Source: Chloroflexota bacterium (GTDB lineage Bacteria > Chloroflexota > Anaerolineae > Anaerolineales > E44-bin32). From it: a DNA stretch of 64,000 nucleotides. A model generated the notes under the pieces. It saw only the letters and a list, made by a program, of their open reading frames with translations. It searched no databases and was not told the origin of the DNA. Where the stretch lies: NCBI GenBank assembly GCA_022561215.1, contig JADFRQ010000003.1:19823-83822 (forward strand). Reading direction: 5' to 3'. Positions 46,145 to 56,900 of this stretch are shown here, in pieces. A program made the translations under genes and the position numbers. The number at the start of each line of letters is the position of its first letter. The stretch's first letter is position 1.

Positions 46145-47482
46145 ATGCAGAATTCCCCTGCTACCATCGTCGAGAGAAATAAACAATTTACACTAACGAG
46201 TTGGACCGCCCAGGATGCTTGGAACCCCATCTCCATGGTACGCGCAGAGGGGGTCTATTTTTGGGATGAGCAAAACAAACGTTATTTGGATTGGTCCTCG
46301 CAACTGGTTAACGTCAATATTGGCCATGGCCATTCCCACGTCAATAAGGCAATTCAAGATCAAATCGAGCGCATTAGCTTTGCGTTCCCGGGAATTGCAA
46401 CCGAACCGCGCGCAAAACTGGCCGAAATGTTGTCCGATATTGCTCCCGGGAATTTGAATAAAACCTTCTTCACGCTGGCGGGGACGGACTCTATCGAACA
46501 TGCGATGAAAATTGCCCGCCTTGCTTCCGGTCGACAGAAAATATTTTCGCGCTATCGCTCTTATCACGGCGCGACCTTTGGCTCGTTAACCGCTGGAGGC
46601 GACCCACGCGGATTGGCGAATGAACCCGGTGTTCCCTGGATCGTGCATATTCATGACCCCTATTCCTACCGCAGCCCACTTTATCGCGGTCGCACGGTGC
46701 AAGAGGGCGATGAGCTCCTTGCAGATTTGATCGAGGATACCGTGCTCTTTGAAGGACCCGAAAATATCGCCGCCTTCCTATTGGAGGGCTACAGCGGTTC
46801 GAGCGGCATATTGCAGGGCGGCGAAGTGTACTGGAACCGTATTCAGCAAATTTGTGATAAATACGGGATTTTGCTGATCATCGATGAAGTGATGAGCGGT
46901 TTCGGACGGACCGGGGAATGGTTTGGAATCGATCATTACCCCAATGTGAAGCCCGATATCGTTGCAATGGCGAAGGGTCTTACGAGTGGTTACGTGCCCC
47001 TGGGTGCGGTAATGGTAAGTGATGCCATCGCCGAGTATTTTGACGAGCATACCTTATGGACCGGATTAACGTACGGAGCACATCCCTTAGGATGTGCTGC
47101 AGGAATCGCAAACCTCGAGGTCTATCAAGATGAAAACCTGATTGATAATTCGCGTAAAATGGGCAAGCTCCTGAGACACGGCCTCAATGATCTAGTGGAA
47201 AAACATCCTAGTGCGGGTGATGTACGCGGTGTTGGGCTGCATCACGTGATTGAATTGGTGAAAAATAAGGAGACGCGCGAACCGATGAGTGGGTTTAATC
47301 AGCCGCTAAGTGAGGGAATGCAGAAGGTGGGTGCATCGCTGCGCGAGCAAGGGTTGAGCACATTTCTCAAGTGGGATTGGATATTTTGCACCCCGCCGCT
47401 GGTGATAAACGAGGGACAAATCGCCGAAGGACTATCGATTCTGGATAAAGCGCTGGGGATAGCGGATGACTATTGCAGTTGA
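46145..47482 (+). CDS. Class III PLP-dependent aminotransferase
   Basis: 445 residues; AAGGAG 5 bases before ATG. PLP-fold type I features: SYHGATFGSLTAGGD (PLP phosphate loop), LLIIDEVMSGFGRTGEW with the Asp that binds PLP N1, and MAKGLTSGYVPLGAV with the Schiff-base Lys. Matches omega-amino-acid (beta-alanine/taurine/putrescine type) aminotransferases, which use pyruvate or a keto acid as acceptor. A hairpin 18 bases after the stop may end the transcript. The amine substrate cannot be fixed from sequence. Confidence 0.92.
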   Translation: MQNSPATIVERNKQFTLTSWTAQDAWNPISMVRAEGVYFWDEQNKRYLDWSSQLVNVNIGHGHSHVNKAIQDQIERISFAFPGIATEPRAKLAEMLSDIAPGNLNKTFFTLAGTDSIEHAMKIARLASGRQKIFSRYRSYHGATFGSLTAGGDPRGLANEPGVPWIVHIHDPYSYRSPLYRGRTVQEGDELLADLIEDTVLFEGPENIAAFLLEGYSGSSGILQGGEVYWNRIQQICDKYGILLIIDEVMSGFGRTGEWFGIDHYPNVKPDIVAMAKGLTSGYVPLGAVMVSDAIAEYFDEHTLWTGLTYGAHPLGCAAGIANLEVYQDENLIDNSRKMGKLLRHGLNDLVEKHPSAGDVRGVGLHHVIELVKNKETREPMSGFNQPLSEGMQKVGASLREQGLSTFLKWDWIFCTPPLVINEGQIAEGLSILDKALGIADDYCS

Positions 47483-47500
47483 GCGCGATTGCCTATGCCC

Positions 47501-47522
47501 GACCAGGTATAGAAACCTGGTC
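47501..47522 (+). repeat. 8-bp hairpin after the aminotransferase
   Basis: GACCAGGT / ACCTGGTC with a 6-base loop. It may act as the terminator of the aminotransferase gene, although no T-run follows directly. The same unit, TAGAAACCTGGYCYGC, recurs at 47747-47762, on the other side of the MITE-like element, so this is a repeat copy. Confidence 0.5.
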
Positions 47523-47545
47523 TGCAAAACATATATTTTTCGTGA

Positions 47546-47708
47546 GGGGCTGTCCCAAAAGCTCTTTTTGTGATGTTCGCTCAACGAGATCCGGCCGCTA
47601 GGGCGAGTGGCCAGTCGCCCTAACACGAGTGAGCAGACTGCGGTGAAGTGAAAAAACCGATTTTTTTTTGGCCTTAAATCGAAAAATGTGTCCTTTTGGG
47701 ACAGCCCC
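47546..47708. mobile_element. MITE-like element with 16-bp terminal inverted repeats
   Basis: Left end GGGGCTGTCCCAAAAG (47546-47561) and right end CTTTTGGGACAGCCCC (47693-47708) are perfect inverted repeats, enclosing about 130 non-coding bases. GGCTGTCCCAAAA-type ends are found on IS5/IS1182-like insertion sequences, so this may be a non-autonomous derivative. No transposase is encoded in the window. Confidence 0.75.
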
Positions 47709-47720
47709 CTACCGTTTCCC

Positions 47721-47759
47721 GGCCAGGTGTGTGAACTGTGTTCACTTAGAAACCTGGCC
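47721..47759. repeat. Second copy of the CCAGGT hairpin repeat
   Basis: GGCCAGGT / ACCTGGCC arms with an inner GTGAAC-TGT-GTTCAC stem, ending TAGAAACCTGGCCCGC. It repeats the 3' part of the hairpin at 47501-47522, so related repeat copies flank the MITE-like element. Confidence 0.55.
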
Positions 47760-47815
47760 CGCGAAACGCAATCCGCAGTGACAAACGACCTATTGAGCGA
47801 ATCTGAAGTGCACAT

Positions 47816-47866
47816 CCTGGGCGCAGCCCAGGCTTCTACTTCGGCTGCACAAGCAAAGCTTGTGCA
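47816..47866. repeat. Two tandem short hairpins
   Basis: CCTGGGC-GCA-GCCCAGG (47816-47832) and TGCACAAGC-AAA-GCTTGTGCA (47846-47866), both perfect stems of 7 and 9 bp with 3-base loops. Together with the neighbours this makes a 370-base island of hairpins between the aminotransferase and the membrane protein gene. Function unknown; possibly transcript ends or repeat debris. Confidence 0.5.
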
Positions 47867-47946
47867 CTCCAGAGGAACTTGCGCGAACGCAACGGTCTTG
47901 CGCTGAGACTTAACCTCCAAAGTTGCGTTACACCTATGTCTTTAAG

Positions 47947-48532
47947 TCAAACCCACCCATAGGGCGTTTCGCTGCTGTACACTCGCCAGGTAAAAAAACC
48001 GATCATCAAATCCAGGATTCCCGTCAACCAGATGGGGAAAGCAACCCATGCCTGGACACCAAACATCACAATGATGAGCACAAGAAACATACAAATCGAG
48101 GCCACACGCTTGCGCACGAGGCGCAGCGTTCCGATTTCAGCAGCAACCTCAGATGCATAGGGGGGGTTGCCCGGAGGCGAACAAGGAGTCAATACGCGGC
48201 TGCAGGTTAAAGTGCACCATGGCCAGCAACCCCATCACCACCAAAAGCAGGCCGAATTTAACCGCCAGGGCCGTGTTGGAAAAAATTACGCTCAGCGATT
48301 GATTACTCGCCAGGATCAACGCTAACCCCGAGACCAAGGCCGTAAGTTGAAAAATTAAACATGGGATAGTGCGATTCTTAATCGTATTTTCCATAAAAAT
48401 GTCGACACGGTCTCCCAATGGAGGCCCTAAACGCAACCTTTGGTTAACCATGACGAGGGCATAAATCGGCCATGCCATGAGAACCGCATTGAGAATATGG
48501 ATAACGCGCAGGATCGCAACGCTCGTGGGCAT
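47947..48532 (-). pseudogene. Four-helix membrane protein split by a C7-tract frameshift
   Basis: From ATG 48532 (GGGAGGAAAGGG upstream) the frame encodes TM helices near residues 8-30, 58-80 and 90-108 and stops early after SGQPPLCI. The continuing frame reads YASEVAAEIGTLRLVRKRVA, then a further helix (FLVLIIVMFGVQAWVAFP), and ends at 47947. The change is at a run of seven C (minus strand, about 48162-48168); six C would give one protein of about 194 residues with the helix pattern of a small integral membrane protein (DUF2269-like in feel, not assigned). It is either phase-variable, a true mutation or a homopolymer error. Confidence 0.6.
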
Positions 48533-49120
48533 CCCTTTCCTCCCCTTCCTTTAATTGAAGAGCATCTACTCGAGTAATTTGACGCAATAAAAGTTCCTGT
48601 CCCCACATTATGAGGCCTGGCCTCGAATAAGTTAACACCGAATGTCACGTTTTCGCATGCAATTTGCAACAAATATTCTCCTGCTTAGCATCATGATCCC
48701 CCGGCGCAGGGCCCAAGAGTGGTAATATGTGCATAATCATCTATAATTTTCGGTTGAGGGAATTTCTCGCTAGATTGAGACTTGTGCTCGCGGATAGGTG
48801 CATATTTTGCAGCCGCAAATCCTGCCCACTCTCTGATATTCGCGCGGATAGCTACCCGTTCCCGAGTGCTGGCAAACGGTTGTGAAGAGCAGAGGGACGC
48901 GCCAGAGAACGAAGACTTTTCCACTCGACAAATAACAGACCTAAATTGCAACCCCCTCACTCAGCAACTTGTTGACTCTCAGGCACCCAAGCAGAGCCCT
49001 TGATAGGGACAAATGGATTGAAAAAATGGGTTACTCGTTTCGCCCGTGGCCCCGTCAGAGTTGCCGGGTCCAGGCAATCATCCTGAAATCTTATTGTGGG
49101 AAAGGATACGTGGTTCGCCG
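48533..49120. other. Intergenic region, no gene seen
   Basis: Contains the likely promoters of the divergent membrane protein gene and the large signalling operon. No credible ORF, hairpin or repeat was identified. Confidence 0.4.
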
Positions 49121-50965
49121 ATGACCACAGCCTCCGTTCAACCGCAACCTTCGCCGCTGGCCATCTTTCGCAATCGGAATTTCACCTTTCTTTGGTTAGG
49201 ACAGCTCGTTTCAACCATTGGCAGCTCGCTCGCGACCCTGGCCGCCTCCATCCTGGTCTTCCGACTTACCGGCTCTGCTCTTAGCGTTGGCCTTATGCTC
49301 ATGGCAACTGCCGCCCCAAGCTTGGTTGTCGGCCTAATCGCCGGCGTCTTTGTCGATCGCTTCGACCGCAAGCGCATCATGATCGCCGCCGACCTTCTAC
49401 GCGGCGGTCTTGTGGTCTTAATACCCATTCTGATCCCTTACAACATCGTATGGCTTTACGTAATTATTATGCTAACCAGTGCGATTGGACAGTTTTTTGA
49501 GCCAGCGCATGCCAGTGTGCTGCCTGAAATCGCTTCCGATGAGGAATTGGCGGCTGCCAATTCCTTCATCGCCATAAGTTCGTTTGGATCAACTGCGATT
49601 GGATTTGCCGCTTCCGGACTTATCGCCGCGCAATTTGGCATCGAGTGGGCGTTTTATCTTGATGGCCTATCCTTTGTGCTTTCCGCCTTATTCATCTACT
49701 TGGTGCGCATCCAGCCCACGGTAGCCAAAGGACGCGCAACAGTCAAAACAGTGGTCAGGAACTTGCGTTCAGGGCTAAGTTTCTTGTTTGAGAACCCAAT
49801 TCTAAAGTCCCTCTACCTGGTCTCGCTCCCCGTATTCTTAAGTTTCGGTCTCTGGAATTCCTTGCTGCTTCCCTTTGCCATACGCGCCCTCCAAGCGAGC
49901 GAATTTGAATATGGAGTGCAAGAAGGGCTCACCTCCGTAGGGTTTGTGGTCGGCAGCCTGATCATGGCACGCTGGTCGGAACGTCTGCGAGAGGGTCAGT
50001 GGATATCCATCAGCTTCCTCATTATGGGAGTGGTGGGTGCAATCTATTCACAAACCGCTTCGATATCCATGGCCATTGTTTTGGTGACCATATCGGGCTT
50101 TGCGAATGCCCCCTCAGCAATTTCACGCCGCTTGGTGATCCAACGCAACGTACCGCGTGATAAGCGTGGCCGCATCAACAGTGCCTTTTTCGTGACCCGC
50201 GATGTTGTTTTTCTGATTGGCATGGCGGCTGCGGGGTTGGCGGACGTGATCGACATTCGCGTGCTAATTTTTGGGAGCTCGATCTTGCTGCTTGGCTCCG
50301 GGCTTGTTTCGCTGAAACTCCCTGGGCTTGGTCAGCCGGCGGCGGAATGGCGCAGGGCACTTCGTTTACTGAAAGCCGCGCCTGCCACACCGAGCATTAG
50401 CCTTTTGCGTACGGCCACACCTGCCGATTTTGATCGTCTTGCGGGACATTTGCCGTTGCTGTCAAGCATTGGGGTTGAGGAAAGAGATGAATTTACGGGA
50501 GATGCGGAGATCATCGAGGTCGCCATCGGAAAGACAATTCTCCACCACGGCGAGAGCGGCGATGATGTTTATTTCATCCTCTCCGGACGCGCCGTGGCTG
50601 GTCTCGTCACCAAGGATAACGACTATCGCTCACTTTCGACAATGTCGGAAGGCGATTTCTTCGGTGAAATAGCCGCACTCGCCGGGAGCAAACGCACCGC
50701 CGATGTCGTGGCCGTTGAAAAAACCACCCTCTGGAAGATCTCCGCGGCCAATTTGAAAATCTTGATAAAAGATCCACAGCTGAAAAAACTCTTCCATTCG
50801 AAGATGCACGAAAGACTTAATCGCACACAAGTGGCTGACCTGCCAAGGCTGGCCGGAGTTGACCAGGAATTCCTGGCCGACTTGCGCACCCCAAGGTTAA
50901 AGGCTGAAACACCCAAGAATGTGCAACCTTCCTCCGAGACTTTGGATCAAGGAGATCCGGAATGA
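49121..50965 (+). CDS. MFS transporter fused to a cyclic-nucleotide-binding domain
   Basis: 614 residues from ATG 49121, placed just before the first transporter helix; an upstream ATG at 49046 is in frame but without support. About 12 membrane helices of the enterobactin-exporter/MFS_3 group ([37 protein letters not shown] motif A-like, [18 protein letters not shown]). Residues about 455-590 are a cNMP/CRP-type domain: [17 protein letters not shown] and [19 protein letters not shown], the phosphate-binding cassette (GEIA...RTA). Transport may therefore be gated by cAMP or cGMP. Its stop overlaps the start of the giant kinase (ATGA). Confidence 0.85.
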   Translation: MTTASVQPQPSPLAIFRNRNFTFLWLGQLVSTIGSSLATLAASILVFRLTGSALSVGLMLMATAAPSLVVGLIAGVFVDRFDRKRIMIAADLLRGGLVVLIPILIPYNIVWLYVIIMLTSAIGQFFEPAHASVLPEIASDEELAAANSFIAISSFGSTAIGFAASGLIAAQFGIEWAFYLDGLSFVLSALFIYLVRIQPTVAKGRATVKTVVRNLRSGLSFLFENPILKSLYLVSLPVFLSFGLWNSLLLPFAIRALQASEFEYGVQEGLTSVGFVVGSLIMARWSERLREGQWISISFLIMGVVGAIYSQTASISMAIVLVTISGFANAPSAISRRLVIQRNVPRDKRGRINSAFFVTRDVVFLIGMAAAGLADVIDIRVLIFGSSILLLGSGLVSLKLPGLGQPAAEWRRALRLLKAAPATPSISLLRTATPADFDRLAGHLPLLSSIGVEERDEFTGDAEIIEVAIGKTILHHGESGDDVYFILSGRAVAGLVTKDNDYRSLSTMSEGDFFGEIAALAGSKRTADVVAVEKTTLWKISAANLKILIKDPQLKKLFHSKMHERLNRTQVADLPRLAGVDQEFLADLRTPRLKAETPKNVQPSSETLDQGDPE

Positions 50966-53900
50966 CGACAACATCCGAATCGAAGAAAAAACGAGCGCGT
51001 GCGCCAAAGAAGCGTAAGAAGGGCGAGATCGTAGAGCAAGCGCTATTGCTCAAACAAACCGGCGATGCAGCTTGGGAGGCTTATGAATACGAGGAAGCCA
51101 TTCGGGCTTATTCCCAAGCGCTCGATGATCTAAGAGAGTTCGATTCAGAACGCGAAACCCAATTCGAGCTGCTCTCCTCTCGCGCCAAATGCTATCGGCG
51201 GCTCGGCAACCAGCCCGCTGAAAAGGCAGATCGCGAACAGATGTTGGATTTGGCGGAACAGTTGAAAAACGAGGGTTTGGAATTCGAAGCGGCGATTAGT
51301 TTAGCGGAAACACTAAGCAAATTAGGTGAACTGGCTGAAGTACAAAAGCTCAGCGAGGATGTGCTCACACGTGCGCGCGCGGCTCGTGATAAGAAATGGG
51401 AGGCAGAAAGCTTGCATATACTCGGCACCCTTCACGCGGTTCACAATGAAGTGGGCCTCGCCAAGGAGGTCAATCAGCAGGCGCTTGAGATTTTTAGGCA
51501 AATTGGCGACCGCAGAGGGGAAGCAATCGTCATCGGCAGAATGGGCTGGAATGAAGGTCTATTGGGTCAAAAGAAAGAGGGATTTGAAAAAGTCAAGCAT
51601 TCATTAGCCATTTTTCGTGAAATCGGAGATCGTGCGCACGAGGTCTCTGCCCTGGGTGGTATGGCTGTCGTCGCAGGGGATAGCGCTCTGGCGCGCACCT
51701 ACGGTGAACAGGCGCTCGCCATCGCTAAAGCGATTGGGCATCGCATCGAAATCGCTCGTAGCTACAACAACCTGGGGCTGCGCTATACAAAGCTTGGGTT
51801 GTATGAAACTGCCGTCGACTATACCGAAGGGGCAGTGAAGATCACGCGTGAACGTGGCGCGGCATTTAACCTTACCTATTTTCTGGAGAGCCTTGGAAGG
51901 TCCTACCTCTATTTAGGTGATTTTGATCATGCGCGAGAGACGCTGCAAGACGGCCTTGATCTCAGCGATAAGTACGAATTTAAATCACTTATTGCTATCT
52001 ATAAATTGGTATTCGGCATGCTCGACCTGCATGAGGGGAAGGTAAGTTCAGCGCGTAAAAAATTGCAGGAAGCCGTTGATGTGTATCAAGAAATCGATGC
52101 CCCCATGGAAGTACCCACGGCGCTAGCGTGGCTAGGCGAGGCGCATCTGCAGAGCGGGAGCTGGAAGTCGGCCTATCGACTTACCTCCGAAGCCGTCACC
52201 CAGCTTAATGCACTCGGCGATGCGCAAGGCGAGTTCCCCCCCCAGGAAGTCTACTGGCTGCATTACAAGGTGCTCAAGGCAGCCTACGATTCGGCAGGCC
52301 GAAAATCCAAGCGACGCCTGCAGATAGCCGACGTCGATCTGCCTTCGGAGACTTATTCCTGGATGATGCTCCAACGCGCGCGCGAACTGATGCTGGCCGA
52401 TATCGCTCAACTCAGCGATGAAGGTTTAAGACGGAACTATCTTAATAAAGTGACCATTAATCGCGAAATATTAACGGAATGGACCGAGCAAGCGATCGCC
52501 CGCGGTCTCCCAATTGGGGATGATGAAATTCGAGAAACCAATCTGCAGGATCAATTGCAGCGTATGCTCGCCATTGGGCTGCGCATGAATGAACGCCGTG
52601 ACCCTGACTCGCTGATCGAATTCATCATGAACCAGCTGATTGAATTAAATGGCGCCGAGCGCGCGGCGCTAATCCTACTTGATAAAGATGGTCACCGCAG
52701 GATTGCTGCAGCGCGCGGATTTAGAAAGGCGGCCGAAAGCGCAATCCTCTCGCAGACGGCACGAATTCTCGATCAAGTCACAAAAACACAGCAATCTCTC
52801 CTTAAAAATAGCATTGATTCCAACAATCTTGAAGACACGACAGATGATCCGCTCGACGCGATTTCTATCTTAAGCGTGCCGCTGCTATCTGAAGGCCGTC
52901 TCACGGGGATACTATATGCCGATAACCGGGAGATCTTCGGCGCCTTCACCCAAACCGACAGCGCTCTGCTTTCCGCTTTTGCCAACCAGGCGGCTGCTGC
53001 GATGCAGAACGCCGATCTATATCATGAGCTAGAAATACGGGTCGAAGAACGAACCGCCGAGCTGCAGACGTCCAATGAATCGCTCGAGCGACGCACTGCT
53101 GAATTGACGATTGTCAACAGCGTCGGCGACGCGCTCTCGAAGCAGTTGGATTTCCAGGCCATCATTGAGCTCGTGGGAGAAAGAATAGGCGAAATATTTG
53201 GCTCAGACACGACCTACATCGCCCTTTATAACCGCGAAACAAATATCATCTCAACCCCCTACTATGTCGACCGCGGCCATTCGCCCGAGCGCTCTGAGGT
53301 TGAACTTGGCCCCGGGCTCAGTTCAGCAGTCATCCGTGCTGCTGAACCCATTCTGATGGGTAAATTTGAGGAGGCGGAGCAGTACGACGTATTCCTCATG
53401 CCCAGCGGGCCGGATAGCGAGCAAGACCTCAACGAATCGGTCGTCGCCGTTCCCATCTTCACCGGCGGGGAAGTCAGCGGGGTGATCAGTGTGCAGAGCT
53501 ATGAGAAGCATGCTTATGATGAGGGCCACGTTCGCTTGCTGACGACTTTAGCTTCGAGTATGAGTGTTGCTCTGGAAAATGCGCGCCTTTTCGACGAGAC
53601 GAATCAACGCGCAGGAGAGTTGGCCATCATCAACAGCGTCGGCGATGCGCTTGCCAAGCAGCTCGACTTCGAGGCCATAATCGAACTTGTGGGTGATAAC
53701 GTCCATGAAATTTTCAATGCAGAAATTACGATTTTATCGCTGATCGATCATGAACGTGAGATGATCTCCGTTCCTTATATTAACGATGAGGGCGATAAAA
53801 AAGAGCATGATCCCATTCCACTCGGGACAGGGTTAGTCTCGCTTGTCGTCCAGTCGCGAGAGCCATTGCTCACCAAAACCGCAGAAGAATCTGATCAATT

Positions 53901-56900
53901 GGGCTCCGTGCGCCTTGATGAGGTCAAAGTTGCAGAATCTACATTATTCGTTCCATTTTTCTTTGCAGATGTAGTTGCCGGTGTGATCAGCGTCCAGAGC
54001 TACAAACAAAACGCTTTTGACGAAAGCCATGTGCGTCTGCTTTCCACCCTGGCCTCCAGCATGAGTGTCGCCCTGGAGAACGCAAGATTATTCGACGAAA
54101 CCAACAATCTCCTCGAGCAAACCCGCCAGCGCAATGCCGAATTAGCGGTGATCAACACCGTGCAGGATGGATTGGCTGCCCAGCTCGACTTCAAAGGGAT
54201 TGTAGAGGTCGTCGGCGATGAGGTGGCGAAGATTTTCGACACTGGGAATATAGGTATCGGTCTGCTCAGTGAAGATGGGAATTACATGATCTCCCATTAT
54301 TTTCTTGAACACAGAGAGCGCTTCAACATTGATCCGATACCACTCGATGATGCCCGGCTTTCCAAACGCGCTCTCGAATCGCGCCAGCCTGTTATTGTGG
54401 ATCTTGAATTACAGCAGCAAATGGCCGACGAAGGCAACGCTGTCGTGGGTGATCCCGAGTCACCACTCCCCAAATCGATGCTCTTCGTTCCCATCCTTTC
54501 GGGCGCCAAGGCGCTGGGCGTGATCACATTAGCGGACAAAGAGAAAGAGAACGCCTACACGACCTCCGATATTGCACTTCTGACGACTCTTGCGAATAGC
54601 ATGAGCGTCGCCCTGGAGAATGCACGCTTATTTGACGAGACCAACCGGCTGCTCGACGAAACCCGGCAGAGTGCCAACGAACTCATGATCATCAACAGCG
54701 TCGGCCGAGCACTGGCCTCCAAATTGGAGGTGCAGGCGGTCTACGACCTTGTCGGGGACAAAATACAGGAAATTTTCGACGCCCAGGTGGTCATGATCGT
54801 CACATACGATCCCGAGACGGACACAGCAGCTGTACCTTATGCGATCGAGTTGGGTGAAAGGCAAGAATCTGAGTTTAGCGAGGGCAAACCCCATGGTTTC
54901 TCCGCTGAGATCATAAGAACCAGCAAGCCTCTCATGATCAATGAGAACGTCGAAGCGCGTTATGAAGAGTTGGGTGGTTGGAAGACTCCCGGCCAGCCCG
55001 TAAAATCCTGGCTTGGTGTTCCCCTGATGGTTGGGGAGCAGGTCAGGGGTGTGATCTCCTTACAGAACGTTGAGCAGGAGCACGCCTTCGATGAATCTGA
55101 TCTGCGAGTCTTAACGACATTGGCTTCCAGCATGAGCGTCGCCCTGGAAAACGCGCGCCTCTTCGACGAGACCGTCCGGTTGCTGGATGAGACCAAGCAA
55201 AGCGCCGCCGAGTTGGCCATCATCAACAGCGTAGGCGAAGCGTTGGCCTCCAAGCTCGATGTGCAGGCGGTTTACGATCTCATTGGCGATAAAGTACGCG
55301 AGATCTTCGACGTGGAAACAACCAGTATCATCACCGTTGATCATGAAAAGAAATTACTCCACGCCCCCTACTACGTGGAAAATGATCATCACCACGATCT
55401 TCCACCGACCCCACTTGATCGTGGGAAGGGTCTGGTAAGAAAGGTGATTGAATCTCGCCAGCCGATGAATTTGGGAACCGGTGATGAGATGGCCGAGTTG
55501 GGTGCCATCACGATCGCCAGCCCAGGCGGGGAAGATGACCTCAACAAATCTTTTTTGGCGGTGCCGATCATCTCCGGAGATACGGTAACCGGCGCCATCA
55601 CCGTACAAAGCTATGAAGAGCATGCCTTCGACGACGACGATGTGCGCCTGCTGAGCACCCTCGCCGCGAGCATGAGTGTCGCCCTCGATAATGCGCATCT
55701 CTTCGACGAGACCAACCGCTTGCTCGAGGAGAGCCGTCAACGGACAGAGGAGCTGGGAATCATCAACAGCGTCGGTGAGGCGCTCGCCGAACAGCTCGAT
55801 TTCAAAACCATTGTTGATCTTGTTGGTGATCGCGTGCGTGAAATTTTTAGTGCCGATACAACCTATATTGCTCTTTTAACAAAGGATAAGCGGTTTTTTG
55901 ATTTTCCCTACTACGTGGAAAAGGGGCACCGCCACGAAAGGCCGCAGCTGGCGATGGGTAAGGGACTGACCTCCGATATGGTTACCAGTCGCAAATCCTT
56001 ACGCTTAGGGACGCTCGCTGAACAAAGTAAATTACCCGGGGTTGCCGTGACGCTCCCCGGAGAAGAGAAGGATCTCAATGAAACCTATATGGGCGTTCCC
56101 ATTATCGTAGGCAATCAAGCGATAGGGGCCATTAGCGTTCAAAGTTACGAGAAGAATGCCTATGATGAGGCCGATGAAAGGCTGCTGATGACCCTGGTTT
56201 CCAGCATGGGCGTCGCCCTGGAGAACGCACGCCTCTTCGATGAAACCAATCGCCTGCTCGAGGAAAGCAGGCAACGCACGGCCGAGTTGAGCTTGATCAA
56301 CAGCGTCGGTCAGGCCCTGGCGAAACAATTGCAATTCGACGCAATTATCGACCTCGTCGGCGACAAGGTGCGCGATATTTTTGGCGCCGATACAACCTAC
56401 GTCGCACTGTATGATGCCGAGACAAATACGATCCCCATCCCCTACTATGTCGATCGTGGAAAGAAACTTATTATTGAGCCCCTTCCAATAGGAAGGGGAC
56501 TGGTTTCGACTGTGATTGAAAAGAAAGAAGCGATCATCATTGGCACGAAGGAAGAATCGATCGCACGTGGCGCTGCGCGTCCTCCTGACGACATGAATGA
56601 ATCTTATCTTGGCGTGCCAATCCTCCTGGGCGATGAGGCTACCGGCGCTATAAGCGTGCAAAGCTACCAGGTAAACGCCTTCGACGAATCCCATCTGCGC
56701 CTGTTGAACACGCTGGCCTCCAGCATGAGCGTTGCGCTGAAGAACGCCAGCCTGTTTGACGAGACAAAACATCTTCTCGCAGAGACAGAAGAACGCGCTG
56801 CGGAGCTGAGCATTATCAACAGCGTGCAGGAGGGTCTCGCTTCGAAACTCGAGGTTCAGGCGATTTTTGACCTCGTTGGCGACAAGATCCAGGAGATCTT

